Positions 9,203-18,498 of a stretch of DNA of 64,000 nucleotides are shown piece after piece. Source of the DNA: Streptomyces echinatus. GTDB taxonomy: Bacteria; Actinomycetota; Actinomycetes; Streptomycetales; Streptomycetaceae. The number at the start of each line of letters is the position of its first letter. The stretch's first letter is position 1. The position numbers and the translations under genes are program-made. The DNA is taken from the NCBI RefSeq assembly GCF_014203595.1, contig NZ_JACHJK010000006.1, positions 248,001 through 312,000 of the forward strand. Reading direction: 5' to 3'. Under the pieces are notes generated by a model. The model was not told where the DNA came from. It saw only the letters and a program-made list of their open reading frames with translations, and searched no databases.

Positions 9203-10435
9203 GTGCGGATACCCACCGGAACCATCGTCTGCGTGCTGGCGGTGCTCTTCGCCGCCGGCTGCGCGGGCTCCGGCGTCAAGCAGACCCGGCTGGGCGAGAT
9301 GGTCCTCCTGCAGGCCGCCACCGACCGGGGCCCGGAGCCGTTCACCGCCTCCACGGCCATCTCCTCCACGGCCACCGCCGCCCCCCGTTCCGCGTCCCCC
9401 CGCAGCACCGTCCCGGTCTCGGCCGCCGAGCTGGCGGCGCCCCTGCGCGCGACCCGCACCCTGTCCGGCGGGACACCCGGCCTGTACCGGGGCAGCCCGC
9501 ACGTCGCCGGCTGCGACGCCGAGCGGCACATCGGCTATCTCGCGGCGGACGAGGCCAGGGCCGACGCCTTCGCCCGCGCGGCCGGCGTCACCCGTTCGGC
9601 GCTCCCGCGCTATCTGCGGGGCCTGACCCCGGTCGTACTGGGCACCGACACGCGCGTCACCAACCACTCCTACCGCGACCGCCGGGCGCAGGGCTACCAG
9701 GCCGTGCTGCAGGCCGGCACGGCCGTCCTCGTCGACGACCGGGGTGTGCCCCGGGTGCGCTGCGCCTGCGGGAACCCGCTCGGTCCGCCCGCGCCGACCC
9801 GCGGCGGGGCCGGTGCCCGCGGTACCCCCTGGGCCGGTTACCGGCCGAACAAGGTGATCGTGGTGGCTCCGGCGCCGCGGGCCGTCAAGAGCATCACGAT
9901 CGTCGACAGCGAGACCCGTACCTGGACCGAGCGCCGGGTCGGACAGGACGTCAGCCGGGACCACGTCGTGCCCCCGCCCGTGCGGGACGTCAGCCCGTCC
10001 CCGCCCACCACGGCGGCCACCCCGTCACCGGCCGACGGGCGGCCCAGCCCGCGCGACAGCCGCCCGGCCACCGCCCCGGCCGGCACCGGACCGTCCCCGG
10101 CCGGCACCGCGGCACCGGACGGCCGTACCGACGCCCCGTCCGGCGCGGCCGGCCTCGCGGACGGGAACCCCGTGGCGCCGACGCAAGAGCCACGCGCCCC
10201 CGCTCCCTCGCCGGCCCGGTCCAGTCCCTCCCCGCCCCGGCCCAGGCCGTCCCCGGCCGCGTCCAGCCCCTCACCGTCCCGGCCCAGCCCGTCCCCGGAC
10301 CCGTCCGACCGGATCGCCCCGCTCACCATGCCGGAGACCGCGGACCTCCCCGACGGAGCCGGTCCGGTCCCGGGCCTCCCCGACGGCGCCGGTGCGGCCC
10401 CGGACGGTGTGACCGCCTCCCGGACCGGCGGCTGA
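9203..10435 (+). CDS. DUF6777-type secreted lipoprotein
   Basis: This 410-residue lipoprotein has the signal VRIPTGTIVCVLAVLFAAGC, with the lipobox cysteine about residue 20. The following domain (VLLQAATDRGPEPFTAST ... RYLRGLTPVVLGTDTRVTNH ... AVLVDDRGVPRVRCACGNPL) matches the DUF6777 family, which is found in Streptomyces and has no known function. The last 150 residues are a low-complexity Pro/Ser/Ala-rich tail, probably spanning cell wall. GTG 9203 is chosen because GGAG lies 6 nt upstream and the signal peptide is then compact; GTG 9191 is an in-frame alternative. It is on the same strand as the phosphatase gene 95 bp downstream but probably independent of it. Confidence 0.82.
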   Translation: MRIPTGTIVCVLAVLFAAGCAGSGVKQTRLGEMVLLQAATDRGPEPFTASTAISSTATAAPRSASPRSTVPVSAAELAAPLRATRTLSGGTPGLYRGSPHVAGCDAERHIGYLAADEARADAFARAAGVTRSALPRYLRGLTPVVLGTDTRVTNHSYRDRRAQGYQAVLQAGTAVLVDDRGVPRVRCACGNPLGPPAPTRGGAGARGTPWAGYRPNKVIVVAPAPRAVKSITIVDSETRTWTERRVGQDVSRDHVVPPPVRDVSPSPPTTAATPSPADGRPSPRDSRPATAPAGTGPSPAGTAAPDGRTDAPSGAAGLADGNPVAPTQEPRAPAPSPARSSPSPPRPRPSPAASSPSPSRPSPSPDPSDRIAPLTMPETADLPDGAGPVPGLPDGAGAAPDGVTASRTGG

Positions 10436-10530
10436 GCGTGCGCCGGGGGCCGCGCGGAACGCCGGGCGGGCCGGCGCCGGTGCCCGCCGACCAGGTCGAA
10501 GAATCCACCCGATACTGGCAAGGTGGCCCC

Positions 10531-12615
10531 ATGGCCGATCGGGGCGCGAGTGCCCTGTCACTCCCGGAGGACTGGCCCGCACACCCGGACCCGATCCTCG
10601 CGCTCAACCGCATGGGCAGCTTCGACTGGGACCTGGACGCCGGTCTGATGGACATGGACGCCCAGGCCTTCGAGGTGTTCGATCTGCTGCCCGAGGAGTA
10701 CGACGGGCACCCGGAATCCCTGACCGTACGCGTCCCGCCGCCGGAGGCCGCCCGGCTCGACGCGGCGGTCGCCCGGGCGATCAAGGACGGCAGCGAGAAC
10801 TACGGCGCGTACTTCCGCATCCGCCGCCGCGACGGCACCCTGCGCTGGACCCACACCCAGGGCTACATCCGGCGCGACGAGTCGGGCCGCCCGAGCCGGG
10901 TCGTCGGCATCGTCCGCGACGCCACCGAGGAACTCGCCGACAGCGCGGCCCGCAGCCTCCGGGCCGCCCAGGACGAGGCGTTCCGCCAGCAGACCGGCGT
11001 CGTGCAGGTCATCTCCGCGGCCCTCGCGCACGCCCGCAGCGTCCAGGACGTCATCGACGTCCTCAAGGACACCCACGGCATCCGTCATCTGGGCGCGGCC
11101 AGCCTGGTGATGGGCCTGGTGGAGGCGGGCCGGATCCGGCTGGTGGCCGAGGGCCCCGTGGGCAGCTTCGTCCCCGGCACCCGGATCACCCGGATCGACG
11201 AGCCGTACCCCATGAGCGAGGTCGTCCGCACGCTCAGCCCCCGGTTCATCGAATCCGCGGAGGAGTTCGAGGCGGACTACCCGATCCTCTGGCCGCACAT
11301 CACCGACCTGCGGATCACCGCGGCCGCCTATCTGCCGCTGATCGCCCAGGCCCGCCCGATCGGCGCGATGGGCCTGCTCTACGACGACCGGCGCGGCTTC
11401 TCCGACGAGGAGCGCGCCGTCCTGGTCGCGCTCGGCAGCAGCATCGGGCAGAGCCTCATGCGGGCCATGCTCTACGAACAGGAGAAGGACCTCGCCCAGG
11501 GCCTCCAGCAGGCCATGCTGCCGCGCACCATCCCCAGCGTCCGCGGCGCCGACATCGCGGTCCGCTACCGCTCGGCCGCCCTGGGCCGGGACATCGGCGG
11601 CGACTGGTACGACCTGATCCCGCTGCCCGGCGGCACCGCCTCCGGGGGAGGCCGGGTCGGCGCGGTCATCGGGGACGTCCAGGGCCACGACACGCACGCG
11701 GCGGCCGTCATGGGCCAGCTGCGGATCGTGCTGCGCGCCTACGCCGCCGAGGGCCACCCGCCGGCCACCGTGATGGCCCGCGCCTCCGTCTTCCTCCATG
11801 AACTCGACACCGACCGGTTCGCCACCTGCCTGTACGCGGAGGCCGACCTGTCCACCGGGGTCGTCCAGGTGGTGCGCGCCGGGCACATCGACCCGCTGAT
11901 CCGGCGCGGCGACGGCAGCTGTGACCGGATCCCCGTCCAGGGCGGGCTGCCGCTCGGCCTGTCCGCCGAGTTCGGCCGGCTGGAGTACCCGGTGACCACC
12001 CTCGAACTCGACCCCGGCCACACCCTGCTGCTGTGCACCGACGGGCTGGTCGAGCTGCCCGGCACCGATCTGGACGACGGCATGAGCGGCCTCGCCGCGC
12101 TCATCCGCGAGGGGCCGGACGAGGTGCGCGACCTCGCCGACCGGCTGATCCAGGTGGCCGAGGAGCGGGGCGGTGACGACGACGTGGCCCTGCTCCTGCT
12201 GCGCCGCCGCACCCGGCAGACCACGCGTCCCGGCGGCCGGCTCCAGCAGCATGTGGCGCCCGGCGACCCGGAGGCCCTCACCCAGGCCCGGCACATGATC
12301 CGCGCCGCGGTCCGCGCCTGGGGGGCCGGTGGTCAGGCCGACGAGATCGAGCTGGTCGCCGACGAGCTGGTCACCAACGCCCTGCTGCACACCGAGGGCT
12401 CCGCGATCGTCACCCTGCGGGCCCTGGACGGCACCGGCCACCGGCTGCGCATCGAGGTCGAGGACTGCTCCAGCGCCCTGCCGCGGCGCCGCGACGCCGG
12501 CGAGAACGGCGTCTCCGGCCGCGGTCTGCTCCTGGTGGACCGGCTCGCCGACAGCTGGGGCGTGGAGGCGCGGGGCGGCGGCAAGGCGGTCTGGTGCGAG
12601 TTCCGGCTGCCGTAG
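10531..12615 (+). CDS. PAS-GAF-SpoIIE-ATPase family protein phosphatase
   Basis: This 694-residue cytoplasmic signalling protein has four modules. A PAS domain (about 20-130; LRWTHTQGYIRRDESGRP) is followed by a GAF domain (about 155-315). Next is a PPM/SpoIIE phosphatase domain (about 330-560) with IGGDWYDLIPLPGG, VIGDVQGHDTHAAAVMGQLR and LLCTDGLVE. Last is an RsbW-like histidine-kinase ATPase domain (about 585-694) with ELVADELVTNALLHT and GRGLLLVDRLADSWGV. Proteins of this build in Streptomyces dephosphorylate anti-anti-sigma factors and may phosphorylate them through the ATPase end, so control of a stress sigma factor is likely. No anti-sigma antagonist gene is adjacent. ATG 10531 directly precedes the homologous region. 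Confidence 0.88.
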   Translation: MADRGASALSLPEDWPAHPDPILALNRMGSFDWDLDAGLMDMDAQAFEVFDLLPEEYDGHPESLTVRVPPPEAARLDAAVARAIKDGSENYGAYFRIRRRDGTLRWTHTQGYIRRDESGRPSRVVGIVRDATEELADSAARSLRAAQDEAFRQQTGVVQVISAALAHARSVQDVIDVLKDTHGIRHLGAASLVMGLVEAGRIRLVAEGPVGSFVPGTRITRIDEPYPMSEVVRTLSPRFIESAEEFEADYPILWPHITDLRITAAAYLPLIAQARPIGAMGLLYDDRRGFSDEERAVLVALGSSIGQSLMRAMLYEQEKDLAQGLQQAMLPRTIPSVRGADIAVRYRSAALGRDIGGDWYDLIPLPGGTASGGGRVGAVIGDVQGHDTHAAAVMGQLRIVLRAYAAEGHPPATVMARASVFLHELDTDRFATCLYAEADLSTGVVQVVRAGHIDPLIRRGDGSCDRIPVQGGLPLGLSAEFGRLEYPVTTLELDPGHTLLLCTDGLVELPGTDLDDGMSGLAALIREGPDEVRDLADRLIQVAEERGGDDDVALLLLRRRTRQTTRPGGRLQQHVAPGDPEALTQARHMIRAAVRAWGAGGQADEIELVADELVTNALLHTEGSAIVTLRALDGTGHRLRIEVEDCSSALPRRRDAGENGVSGRGLLLVDRLADSWGVEARGGGKAVWCEFRLP

Positions 12616-12673
12616 GGCACCGGTGCGGGCGCGACACCGGGGCGTTGCCGGTACCGGGTGGCACCCTGGAGCC

Positions 12674-13537
12674 ATGCCGGAACTGCCCGAGGTACAAGCG
12701 CTGACGGACTTCCTCACCGAGCACCTGGTCGGACTGCGGGTGGTGCGGGTCCTGCCGGTGGCCGTCAGCGTCCTGAAGACCTACGACCCGCCGGTCACCG
12801 CCGTCGAGGGCGCCGAGGTGACGGCCGTGCGCCGGCACGGCAAGTTCCTGGACATCGAGACGGACGGCGGACTGCACCTGGTGACCCACCTGGCCCGCGC
12901 GGGCTGGCTGCAGTGGAAGGACCGGCTGCCGGACGGCCCGCCGAAGCCCGGCAAGGGCCCGCTCGCGCTGCGGGTGGCGCTGGAGACCGGGGAGGGCTTC
13001 GACCTGACCGAGGCGGGCACCCAGAAACGCCTGGCCGTGTACGTCGTCCGCGACCCGGCGGAGGTGCCGGGCGTCGCCCGGCTCGGCCCCGACCCGCTCG
13101 CCGGGGACTTCGACGAGGACCGCCTGGCCGCCCTGCTGAAGGCCGAGCGGCGGCAGCTGAAGGGTGCCCTGCGCGACCAGTCGCTGATCGCGGGCGTCGG
13201 CAACGCCTACAGCGACGAGATCCTGCACGCCGCGAAGATGTCCCCCTTCAAACTCGCCGCGTCGCTCACCCCGGAGGAGACCCACCGCCTGTACGAGGCG
13301 CTGCGCGGCACGCTCACCGAGGCGGTCGAGCGGTCCCGGGGAGTGGCGGCCGGCCGGCTGAAGGCGGAGAAGAAGAGCGGTCTGCGGGTCCACGGCCGCA
13401 CCGGCGAACCCTGCCCGGTGTGCGGCGACACCATCCGGGAGGTCTCCTTCGCCGACTCCTCGCTGCAGTACTGCCCGACCTGCCAGACGGGCGGCAAGCC
13501 GCTGGCCGACCGGCGTCTGTCCCGGCTGCTGAAGTGA
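12674..13537 (+). CDS. Fpg/Nei family DNA glycosylase
   Basis: This 287-residue base-excision repair enzyme begins MPELPEVQAL, where Pro2 is the catalytic nucleophile and Glu3 assists it. The H2TH region is visible as LKGALRDQSLIAGVGNAYSDEILHAA. A C-terminal zinc finger, CPVCG...YCPTCQTGGKPLADRR, completes the family architecture. It would excise oxidised bases and nick the abasic strand. The gene begins 58 bp after the phosphatase gene. Its 3' end faces the convergent anti-sigma gene, and the short gap holds a 15-bp tandem duplication starting in the stop codon. Substrate preference (Fpg versus Nei type) cannot be settled here. Confidence 0.9.
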   Translation: MPELPEVQALTDFLTEHLVGLRVVRVLPVAVSVLKTYDPPVTAVEGAEVTAVRRHGKFLDIETDGGLHLVTHLARAGWLQWKDRLPDGPPKPGKGPLALRVALETGEGFDLTEAGTQKRLAVYVVRDPAEVPGVARLGPDPLAGDFDEDRLAALLKAERRQLKGALRDQSLIAGVGNAYSDEILHAAKMSPFKLAASLTPEETHRLYEALRGTLTEAVERSRGVAAGRLKAEKKSGLRVHGRTGEPCPVCGDTIREVSFADSSLQYCPTCQTGGKPLADRRLSRLLK

Positions 13538-13566
13538 GTCCGGGCACCTCAAGTCCGGGCACCTCC
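13537..13566. repeat. 15-bp tandem duplication at the end of the fpg-type gene
   Basis: AGTCCGGGCACCTCA at 13537-13551 is repeated at 13552-13566 with only the last base changed. The first copy begins with the last base of the glycosylase stop codon. The second copy leads into a short GGCACC/GGTGCC hairpin that may help terminate transcription between the two convergent genes. Confidence 0.8.
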
Positions 13567-13574
13567 CGGTGCCG

Positions 13575-14228
13575 TCACCGTGCCTCCAGCACGACCAGCC
13601 GCTTTCCGTCGTCCGTGCGGACCTCGTAGCGCTGGATCTGGTCCGGGTGCAGGGCGGTGGAGCCCATCGCGGTGGTGGGCCGGCTGCCGTCACCCGCGTT
13701 GGTCCACCCGGCGACGTCCTGCTCCGTGCCGTCGAGGCCGACCGCGACCAGCCGGCAGGTGTGCCGCCCGGAGCCGTCCTTGACCTCCAGCCTGAGGTCG
13801 CTGCCCCAGTCCTCGTCCTCGGAGGTGACCCGCGCCCACACCCCGGTGTGCGGATCGGTCGCCGCGGTGACCCGCGGGGCCGGCCCCGCGTGGCCGGCGA
13901 AGGCCACGATCGCCGGGCCGGCCACGGCCAGCACCACCGAGGCGGCCAGGCCGTACAGCAGCCGGCGGCGCCGTGCCCGGTGCCGTTGCGCCAGCTCGCC
14001 GAGCAGCCGGTCCAGCAGCCGGGGACCGGGCTGCGCCATGGGGTGCACGAAACGCGGCGTGGCCCGGCGGTACAGCAACAGCTGCCGGGACGTGGGACCG
14101 AACTCGGTCACCTGTGCCGCGCACCGTGAGCACTCCATGAGGTGGTCCTCGAAGCGGAAGGCCTCCGCCTCGTCCAGCACGCCGAGCGCGTACGCGCCGA
14201 CGTCGCGATGCCTTTCCAGGGACCTCAT
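13575..14228 (-). CDS. Zinc-finger anti-sigma factor, membrane-anchored
   Basis: This 217-residue protein has an N-terminal anti-sigma domain with the ZAS motif HLMECSRC (His/Cys/Cys, about residues 29-35) and an upstream His (ERHRDVGAYALGVLDE). One transmembrane segment (LLYGLAASVVLAVAGPAIVAF, about 89-110) follows an Arg-rich stretch. An extracytoplasmic domain comes next (TGVWARVTSEDEDWGSDLRL...VAVGLDGTEQDVAGW), of the kind seen in RskA-like anti-sigma factors. It should sequester the ECF sigma factor encoded upstream on the same strand (15048-15596) until an envelope signal releases it. One small unknown gene lies between them. Confidence 0.87.
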   Translation of the reverse strand: MRSLERHRDVGAYALGVLDEAEAFRFEDHLMECSRCAAQVTEFGPTSRQLLLYRRATPRFVHPMAQPGPRLLDRLLGELAQRHRARRRRLLYGLAASVVLAVAGPAIVAFAGHAGPAPRVTAATDPHTGVWARVTSEDEDWGSDLRLEVKDGSGRHTCRLVAVGLDGTEQDVAGWTNAGDGSRPTTAMGSTALHPDQIQRYEVRTDDGKRLVVLEAR

Positions 14229-14379
14229 GCCGAATCCTCGTGCCTATGGGTGCGGGTGGGGTTACTCCTTGCTCCCATCCGTACGCAGGCGACCGCCGAA
14301 TCACTCAAGCCACGCACAGAATCCCGGACAAGAGATTCGGAGCGGCCCGGCCCGTGGATTGGTGTGAATTCCAGAAGAT

Positions 14380-14895
14380 TCAGAAGAGGTGGATCGCGAG
14401 GTGCCCGAGGGGCAGTCCGAGCCGCCAGGCCGGCGTCCACACCTTCGGCCCCTCGTCCTCCCCGAACACCGCGCCGCCGCCCGGCACCGCGTCCAGGTCC
14501 GGGGCGAGCAGCTCCGTCTCCTCCAGCCAGCGCCAGGCGTCCTCCGCCAGTGCCAGGTCCGGACAGGGGGCGCCGGAGACCGCCGCCCCCTCGGTCAGCT
14601 CGGCCATGCGGGCCCGCACCCAGTCCTGCCACGGCTGGTCGTACGCGGTCAGGGCCAGCCAGTTCTCCAGCTGGGAGATCACCCGGATGCCGGAGAGCTC
14701 CCCGTCGGTGTCGGAGAGGAAGACGGTCAGTGCCAGCGCGTCCCGGCCGGCCCGGAACTCGAAGGACGTCGGCGGCATCAGATCGCCGGTGCGCAGCAGC
14801 TCGTCGGCGATGTACTCGGCGTACAACCAGGCCATGGGGACGGCCAGTTCATGGCCGTCGGTGCCGTCCGTGCTCTCGTGACCTCTGTGTCGCAT
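14380..14895 (-). CDS. Unknown protein between ECF sigma and anti-sigma genes
   Basis: I do not recognise this 171-residue protein. It is acidic and soluble, with no signal peptide or membrane helix. Recognisable stretches are MAWLYAEYIADELLRTGDL, FEFRAGRDALALTVFLSD and GPKVWTPAWRLGLPLGHLAI. ATG 14895 is preceded by GGAAGG at a suitable distance; the open frame extends upstream into the sigma gene, but those residues look non-coding. Its position between a sigma factor and its anti-sigma factor, on the same strand and with gaps of about 150 bp on each side, suggests it is co-regulated with them. Confidence 0.65.
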   Translation of the reverse strand: MRHRGHESTDGTDGHELAVPMAWLYAEYIADELLRTGDLMPPTSFEFRAGRDALALTVFLSDTDGELSGIRVISQLENWLALTAYDQPWQDWVRARMAELTEGAAVSGAPCPDLALAEDAWRWLEETELLAPDLDAVPGGGAVFGEDEGPKVWTPAWRLGLPLGHLAIHLF

Positions 14896-15047
14896 CCCTT
14901 CCTGCCCTTCCTCCGGTGCGTGCGCGTCGCCCGGGCCCTGCCGGGACCGCCGTCCCCGCTCCGCCCGGAACGCGTATGAGGACAGCCCATTGCCCGAACG
15001 GGGGCCACAGCAAGGCGCTTTACCGAGGTTTGACCAGGCTTCCGGTT

Positions 15048-15596
15048 TCATCGCAGGTCGGCCGCGTAACCCGGAAGGACCCGGCGCAGGGCGCGCAACG
15101 CGTAGTACGCGCGGGATTTCACGGTACCGGGTGGAATCCCCAGGGCCTGCGCCGCCTCCGCCACACTGGCCCCGCGGAAATACACCAGTATCAGGACGTC
15201 ACGGTGCTCCGGCGTGAGTGTCTTCACAGCCTCCCGGACGTCGAGCATCGCCGCGGCCCGCTCGGCGTGGTCGGCGGTCACCCGCGCGTTCTCGGGGACT
15301 TCGTCGCCGACCTCGGGCGGCCGCGCCTGCCGGGCCCGCCGGGCGTCGATCGCGAGCCGCCGGGCCACGGTGAGCAGCCAGGGCCGTACGGAGTCGAAGT
15401 CGTCGGCGTGCAGTGCCTCCGGGTGCTGCCAGGCGCGCACCAGGGTCTCCTGGACGAGGTCCTCGGCGCGCTGGCGGTCCCCGTCGCAGAGCCTGAGCAG
15501 CAGCGCGAACAGCGGGCCACCGTGCTCGCGCTGGAGCGCGGCCAGCTCGTGCCCGGCGGTCGTGGTCCCGATGGTGAGTGAGGTTCCGGCCGTCAT
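15048..15596 (-). CDS. ECF RNA polymerase sigma factor
   Basis: This 182-residue sigma-70 family factor has a region 2 (HGGPLFALLLRLCDGDRQRAEDLVQETLVRAWQHPE; DLVQETL is the core-binding signature) and a region 4 (LTPEHRDVLILVYFRGASVAEAAQALGIPPGTVKSRAYYALRALR; helix-turn-helix GIPPGTVKSR). It directs polymerase to a small regulon. The same-strand downstream anti-sigma gene at 13575 is its probable antagonist. Divergent CapA-like lipoprotein 15813 shares the 216-bp upstream region and is a possible target. ATG 15596 is the only in-frame start near the homologous region. Confidence 0.92.
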   Translation of the reverse strand: MTAGTSLTIGTTTAGHELAALQREHGGPLFALLLRLCDGDRQRAEDLVQETLVRAWQHPEALHADDFDSVRPWLLTVARRLAIDARRARQARPPEVGDEVPENARVTADHAERAAAMLDVREAVKTLTPEHRDVLILVYFRGASVAEAAQALGIPPGTVKSRAYYALRALRRVLPGYAADLR

Positions 15597-15812
15597 GGCC
15601 GTATGCCAGCGCAGGCCGCGGCCGGCCGACAGACCGCGGACCCGCTCGTGCGACGGACGGTCGATCGCGTCGGCGAACGGTCGGACGAGTGGTACGTCAG
15701 GGCACCGGACGGGCTAATGAGGCCACCTGGACTGTTTATCCGGGACATCAGATTCATACCCATATGCCCGTCACGGCTTCGTCTGTATATACGACAATGC
15801 TGGGGTGAGTTG

Positions 15813-16964
15813 ATGATCGGACGCAGACAGCAGGTGGCCCTGGCCCTGACCGCCGTGCTCGCGGCCGGGGCGGCCTGCCAGAACCAGAACCAGGAATCCG
15901 GCACGCGGGGACAGCCGGCGCCCGCCGCGACCAGCGGCGGCGGCTTCACCCTCGTCGCCTCCGGAGACGTCCTGCCGCACACCTCCGTCATCGAGCGGGC
16001 GGCCTACGACGCCGACCGGAACGGCCACGACTTCCGGCCCATGCTCTCCGGCGTCCAGCCGGTCGTCTCCCGTGCCGACCTGGCACTCTGTCACATGGAC
16101 ACCGTCTACGGCGCCGACGGCGACTACACCGGCTACCCCGTCTTCAAGTCCCCTCCGCAGATCGCCGAGGCCCTCGCCGCGACCGGCTACGACAGCTGTT
16201 CCACCGCCTCAGCCCACGCCCTGGACGACGGCACCGCCGGCATCGGGCGCACCCTCGACGCGATGGACCGGGCCGGGCTGCGGCACGCCGGGACCGCCCG
16301 CAGCGAGAACGAGGCGCGCTCGGTGCGCTTCCTCCGGGCGGGCCGGGCCAAGGTCGCCCATCTGTCGTACACCTTCGGCACGAACTACCCGATGCCACCC
16401 GGACAGCCCTGGGCGGTCAACCTGATGGACGCCGAACGGATGATCGCCGACGCCCGGGCCGCCCGGCGGGGCGGCGCCGACGTGGTCGTGGTCTCCGTGG
16501 ACTGGGGCACCGAGTGGCAGGAGGAACCCGACCGGATCCAGCTCACCCTCGCCCAGCAGCTCACCGCCTCGGCCACCGACGGCCGCCCGGACATCGACCT
16601 GATCCTCGGCACCCACGCCCATGTGCCGCAGGCCTACGAGAAGGTCAACGGCACCTGGGTGGTCTATGGACTGGGCGACCAGATCGCCGGCGAGATGTAC
16701 AACCGGGAGGGCGCCCAGGACCCGCGGGGCAACGAGTCCAGCCTCGGCCGCTTCACCTTCGTCCCGCCCGCCCGGCCCGGCGGGCCCTGGCGGGTCACCA
16801 GGGCCGAGTTCCTGCCGCAGCTGTACGACCTCGACGCCGGCCGGGTCGTCGACCTGAACCGGGCCATCGCCCAGGGCGCCGACCTGGAGGCCGTGCGCGA
16901 CCGGATCGGGAAGGCCGTCCTCAGCCGCGGGGCCGCCCAGGACGGCCTGGTCATGGGCGAGTGA
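15813..16964 (+). CDS. CapA-like metallophosphatase-fold lipoprotein
   Basis: This 383-residue secreted lipoprotein has a signal MIGRRQQVALALTAVLAAGA followed by a lipobox cysteine (GAAC, about residue 22). The PGA_cap domain is shown by FTLVASGDVLPHTSV, LALCHMDTVYG (where many homologues have N/H-E-T), DVVVVSVDWGTEWQ (usually HWG), and ILGTHAHVPQ. CapA proteins take part in poly-gamma-glutamate or capsule assembly; most actinobacterial members are uncharacterised. No other pgs or cap genes are nearby. The usual Asn-Glu of the metal site appears as MDT here and WGxE as DWGTE, so the active site may be diverged. GGGGTGAG lies just upstream of ATG 15813. Confidence 0.82.
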   Translation: MIGRRQQVALALTAVLAAGAACQNQNQESGTRGQPAPAATSGGGFTLVASGDVLPHTSVIERAAYDADRNGHDFRPMLSGVQPVVSRADLALCHMDTVYGADGDYTGYPVFKSPPQIAEALAATGYDSCSTASAHALDDGTAGIGRTLDAMDRAGLRHAGTARSENEARSVRFLRAGRAKVAHLSYTFGTNYPMPPGQPWAVNLMDAERMIADARAARRGGADVVVVSVDWGTEWQEEPDRIQLTLAQQLTASATDGRPDIDLILGTHAHVPQAYEKVNGTWVVYGLGDQIAGEMYNREGAQDPRGNESSLGRFTFVPPARPGGPWRVTRAEFLPQLYDLDAGRVVDLNRAIAQGADLEAVRDRIGKAVLSRGAAQDGLVMGE

Positions 16965-18389
16965 TCAGTCGGCGGGCCGCTGCGTGGCGAGCACCGAGCG
17001 CCGGTAGGAGTAGCCGAAGTAGATCACGCAGCCGATCAGGAACCACACCACGAACCGCACCCACGTCTCCCACTTCAGGAACGTGATCAGCCAGACCGAG
17101 AAGACGACACCCAGCGCGGGCACGAACGGCATCCACGGCGTCCGGAAGGTGCGCGGCAGCTCCGGCTGCCGGTAGCGCAGCACGATCACCGCCACGCACA
17201 CCACCACGAACGCCAGCAGGATGCCGATGTTGGTCAGCTCGGCCGCCTCGCCGATCGGGACCAGCCCGGCGATGACCGCGGACGCCGCCCCGACGATCCA
17301 GGTCACCCGGGTCGGCACGTGCCGCGTCGGGTGCGTCTTCGCGAACCACCGGGGCAGCAGCCCGTCACGGGACATCGAGAACCACACCCGGGTGACGCCC
17401 AGCATGAACGTGAACATCACCGTGAGGATGCCGATGATCGCGCCGACCGCGATCACGTCCGCGAGCGCGTCCAGGCCCACCGACTTGAACGCCGTGGAGA
17501 AGCCGCTCTCCGGGTCGATGGCCTTGTAGTTCTGCATCCCGGTGAGCACCAGACAGGCCGCCACGTACAGCACCATCGAGATCGCCAGCGAGTAGATGAT
17601 CGCCTTCGGCATGTACTGCTGCGCGTTCTTCGACTCCTCGGCCGCCGTCGACATCGCGTCGTAGCCGAACACCGCGAAGAACACCGTCGCGGCACCGGTG
17701 AACGCCCCGCTGAGGCCGAACGGGAAGAAAGGGTGGTAGTTCGCCGTGCTGATGTGGAACACACCCACCCCGATCACCAGCAGCACCACCAGCACCTTCA
17801 GGGCGACCACGAACGTCTCGAAGCGGGCCGCGGTACGGATGCCCAGGTTCAGCAGCCAGGCGATCAGCAGACACAGCACCGCCGCGAACAGGTCGACCCG
17901 GTGCCCGGCGCCGGTGCCGGGCGCCCCCAGCATCCACCGCGGCAGATCGGCGCCCATCTCCTCGACCAGGAAGCTGAAGTAGCCCGAGATGCCGATCGCC
18001 ACCACCGCGACGATCGCCGTGTACTCCAGCAGCAGGTCCCAACCGATGAACCAGCCCGCGAACTCGCCGAGCACCGCGTAGCCGTACGTGTACGCCGACC
18101 CCGCCTTCGGGATCAGCCCCGCGAACTCGGCGTACGACAGCGCCGCGCAGGCGCTCGCCACGCCGGCGATCAGGAAGGACACCAGCACCGCGGGTCCGGC
18201 CGTGCCGTTGGCCACCGTGCCGGCCAGCGTGAAGATGCCCGCGCCGATGATCCCGCCCACGCCGATCGCGGTGAGCTGCCACAGCCCCAGCGACTTGTCC
18301 AGGCGCGTGCCCTCGCCGACCTCGGTCTCCTCGATGTGTTCGATGGGTTTGCGGCGGAGAATCCCTTCACCCGAGCGGAGCCTGCCCAT
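16965..18389 (-). CDS. APC-family amino acid permease
   Basis: This 474-residue permease has about 12 transmembrane helices. The first carries the substrate-binding motif GVGGIIGAGIFTLAG of the APC superfamily. Later hallmarks are YAEFAGLIPKAGSAYTYGYA, FFAVFGYDAMSTAAEESKN and FSMSRDGLLPRWFAKTHPTRHVP. This set is typical of the cationic-amino-acid (CAT-like) subgroup, which would import amino acids by proton symport. ATG 18389 is preferred because GAGG is 8 nt upstream; GTG 18398 would add three residues. Its end lies one base after the stop of the convergent CapA gene. The uspA gene upstream (18499-18969) is on the same strand with a gap of about 110 bp. Confidence 0.9.
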   Translation of the reverse strand: MGRLRSGEGILRRKPIEHIEETEVGEGTRLDKSLGLWQLTAIGVGGIIGAGIFTLAGTVANGTAGPAVLVSFLIAGVASACAALSYAEFAGLIPKAGSAYTYGYAVLGEFAGWFIGWDLLLEYTAIVAVVAIGISGYFSFLVEEMGADLPRWMLGAPGTGAGHRVDLFAAVLCLLIAWLLNLGIRTAARFETFVVALKVLVVLLVIGVGVFHISTANYHPFFPFGLSGAFTGAATVFFAVFGYDAMSTAAEESKNAQQYMPKAIIYSLAISMVLYVAACLVLTGMQNYKAIDPESGFSTAFKSVGLDALADVIAVGAIIGILTVMFTFMLGVTRVWFSMSRDGLLPRWFAKTHPTRHVPTRVTWIVGAASAVIAGLVPIGEAAELTNIGILLAFVVVCVAVIVLRYRQPELPRTFRTPWMPFVPALGVVFSVWLITFLKWETWVRFVVWFLIGCVIYFGYSYRRSVLATQRPAD

Positions 18390-18498
18390 GCGCCTCACCT
18401 CTTCACCACGGCAACGGCTGACGGCGGATCATGATGTCTCAGGGGCGGTGCCCAGGGAAGACGCCACGCACGCCACGGGCCGGTGTCGCCGTGGCGTG

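Noticed and set aside
12410..13693. A 427-codon minus-strand ORF opposite the Fpg/Nei gene
   Set aside because: The plus strand encodes a protein with PELPEV, H2TH and zinc-finger motifs; the reverse is a shadow.
15597..15812. An autoregulated ECF promoter between the sigma gene and the CapA gene
   Set aside because: The region contains AT-rich pieces (such as GTATATAC) but I could not find a convincing AAC-type -35 and matching -10 at suitable spacing.
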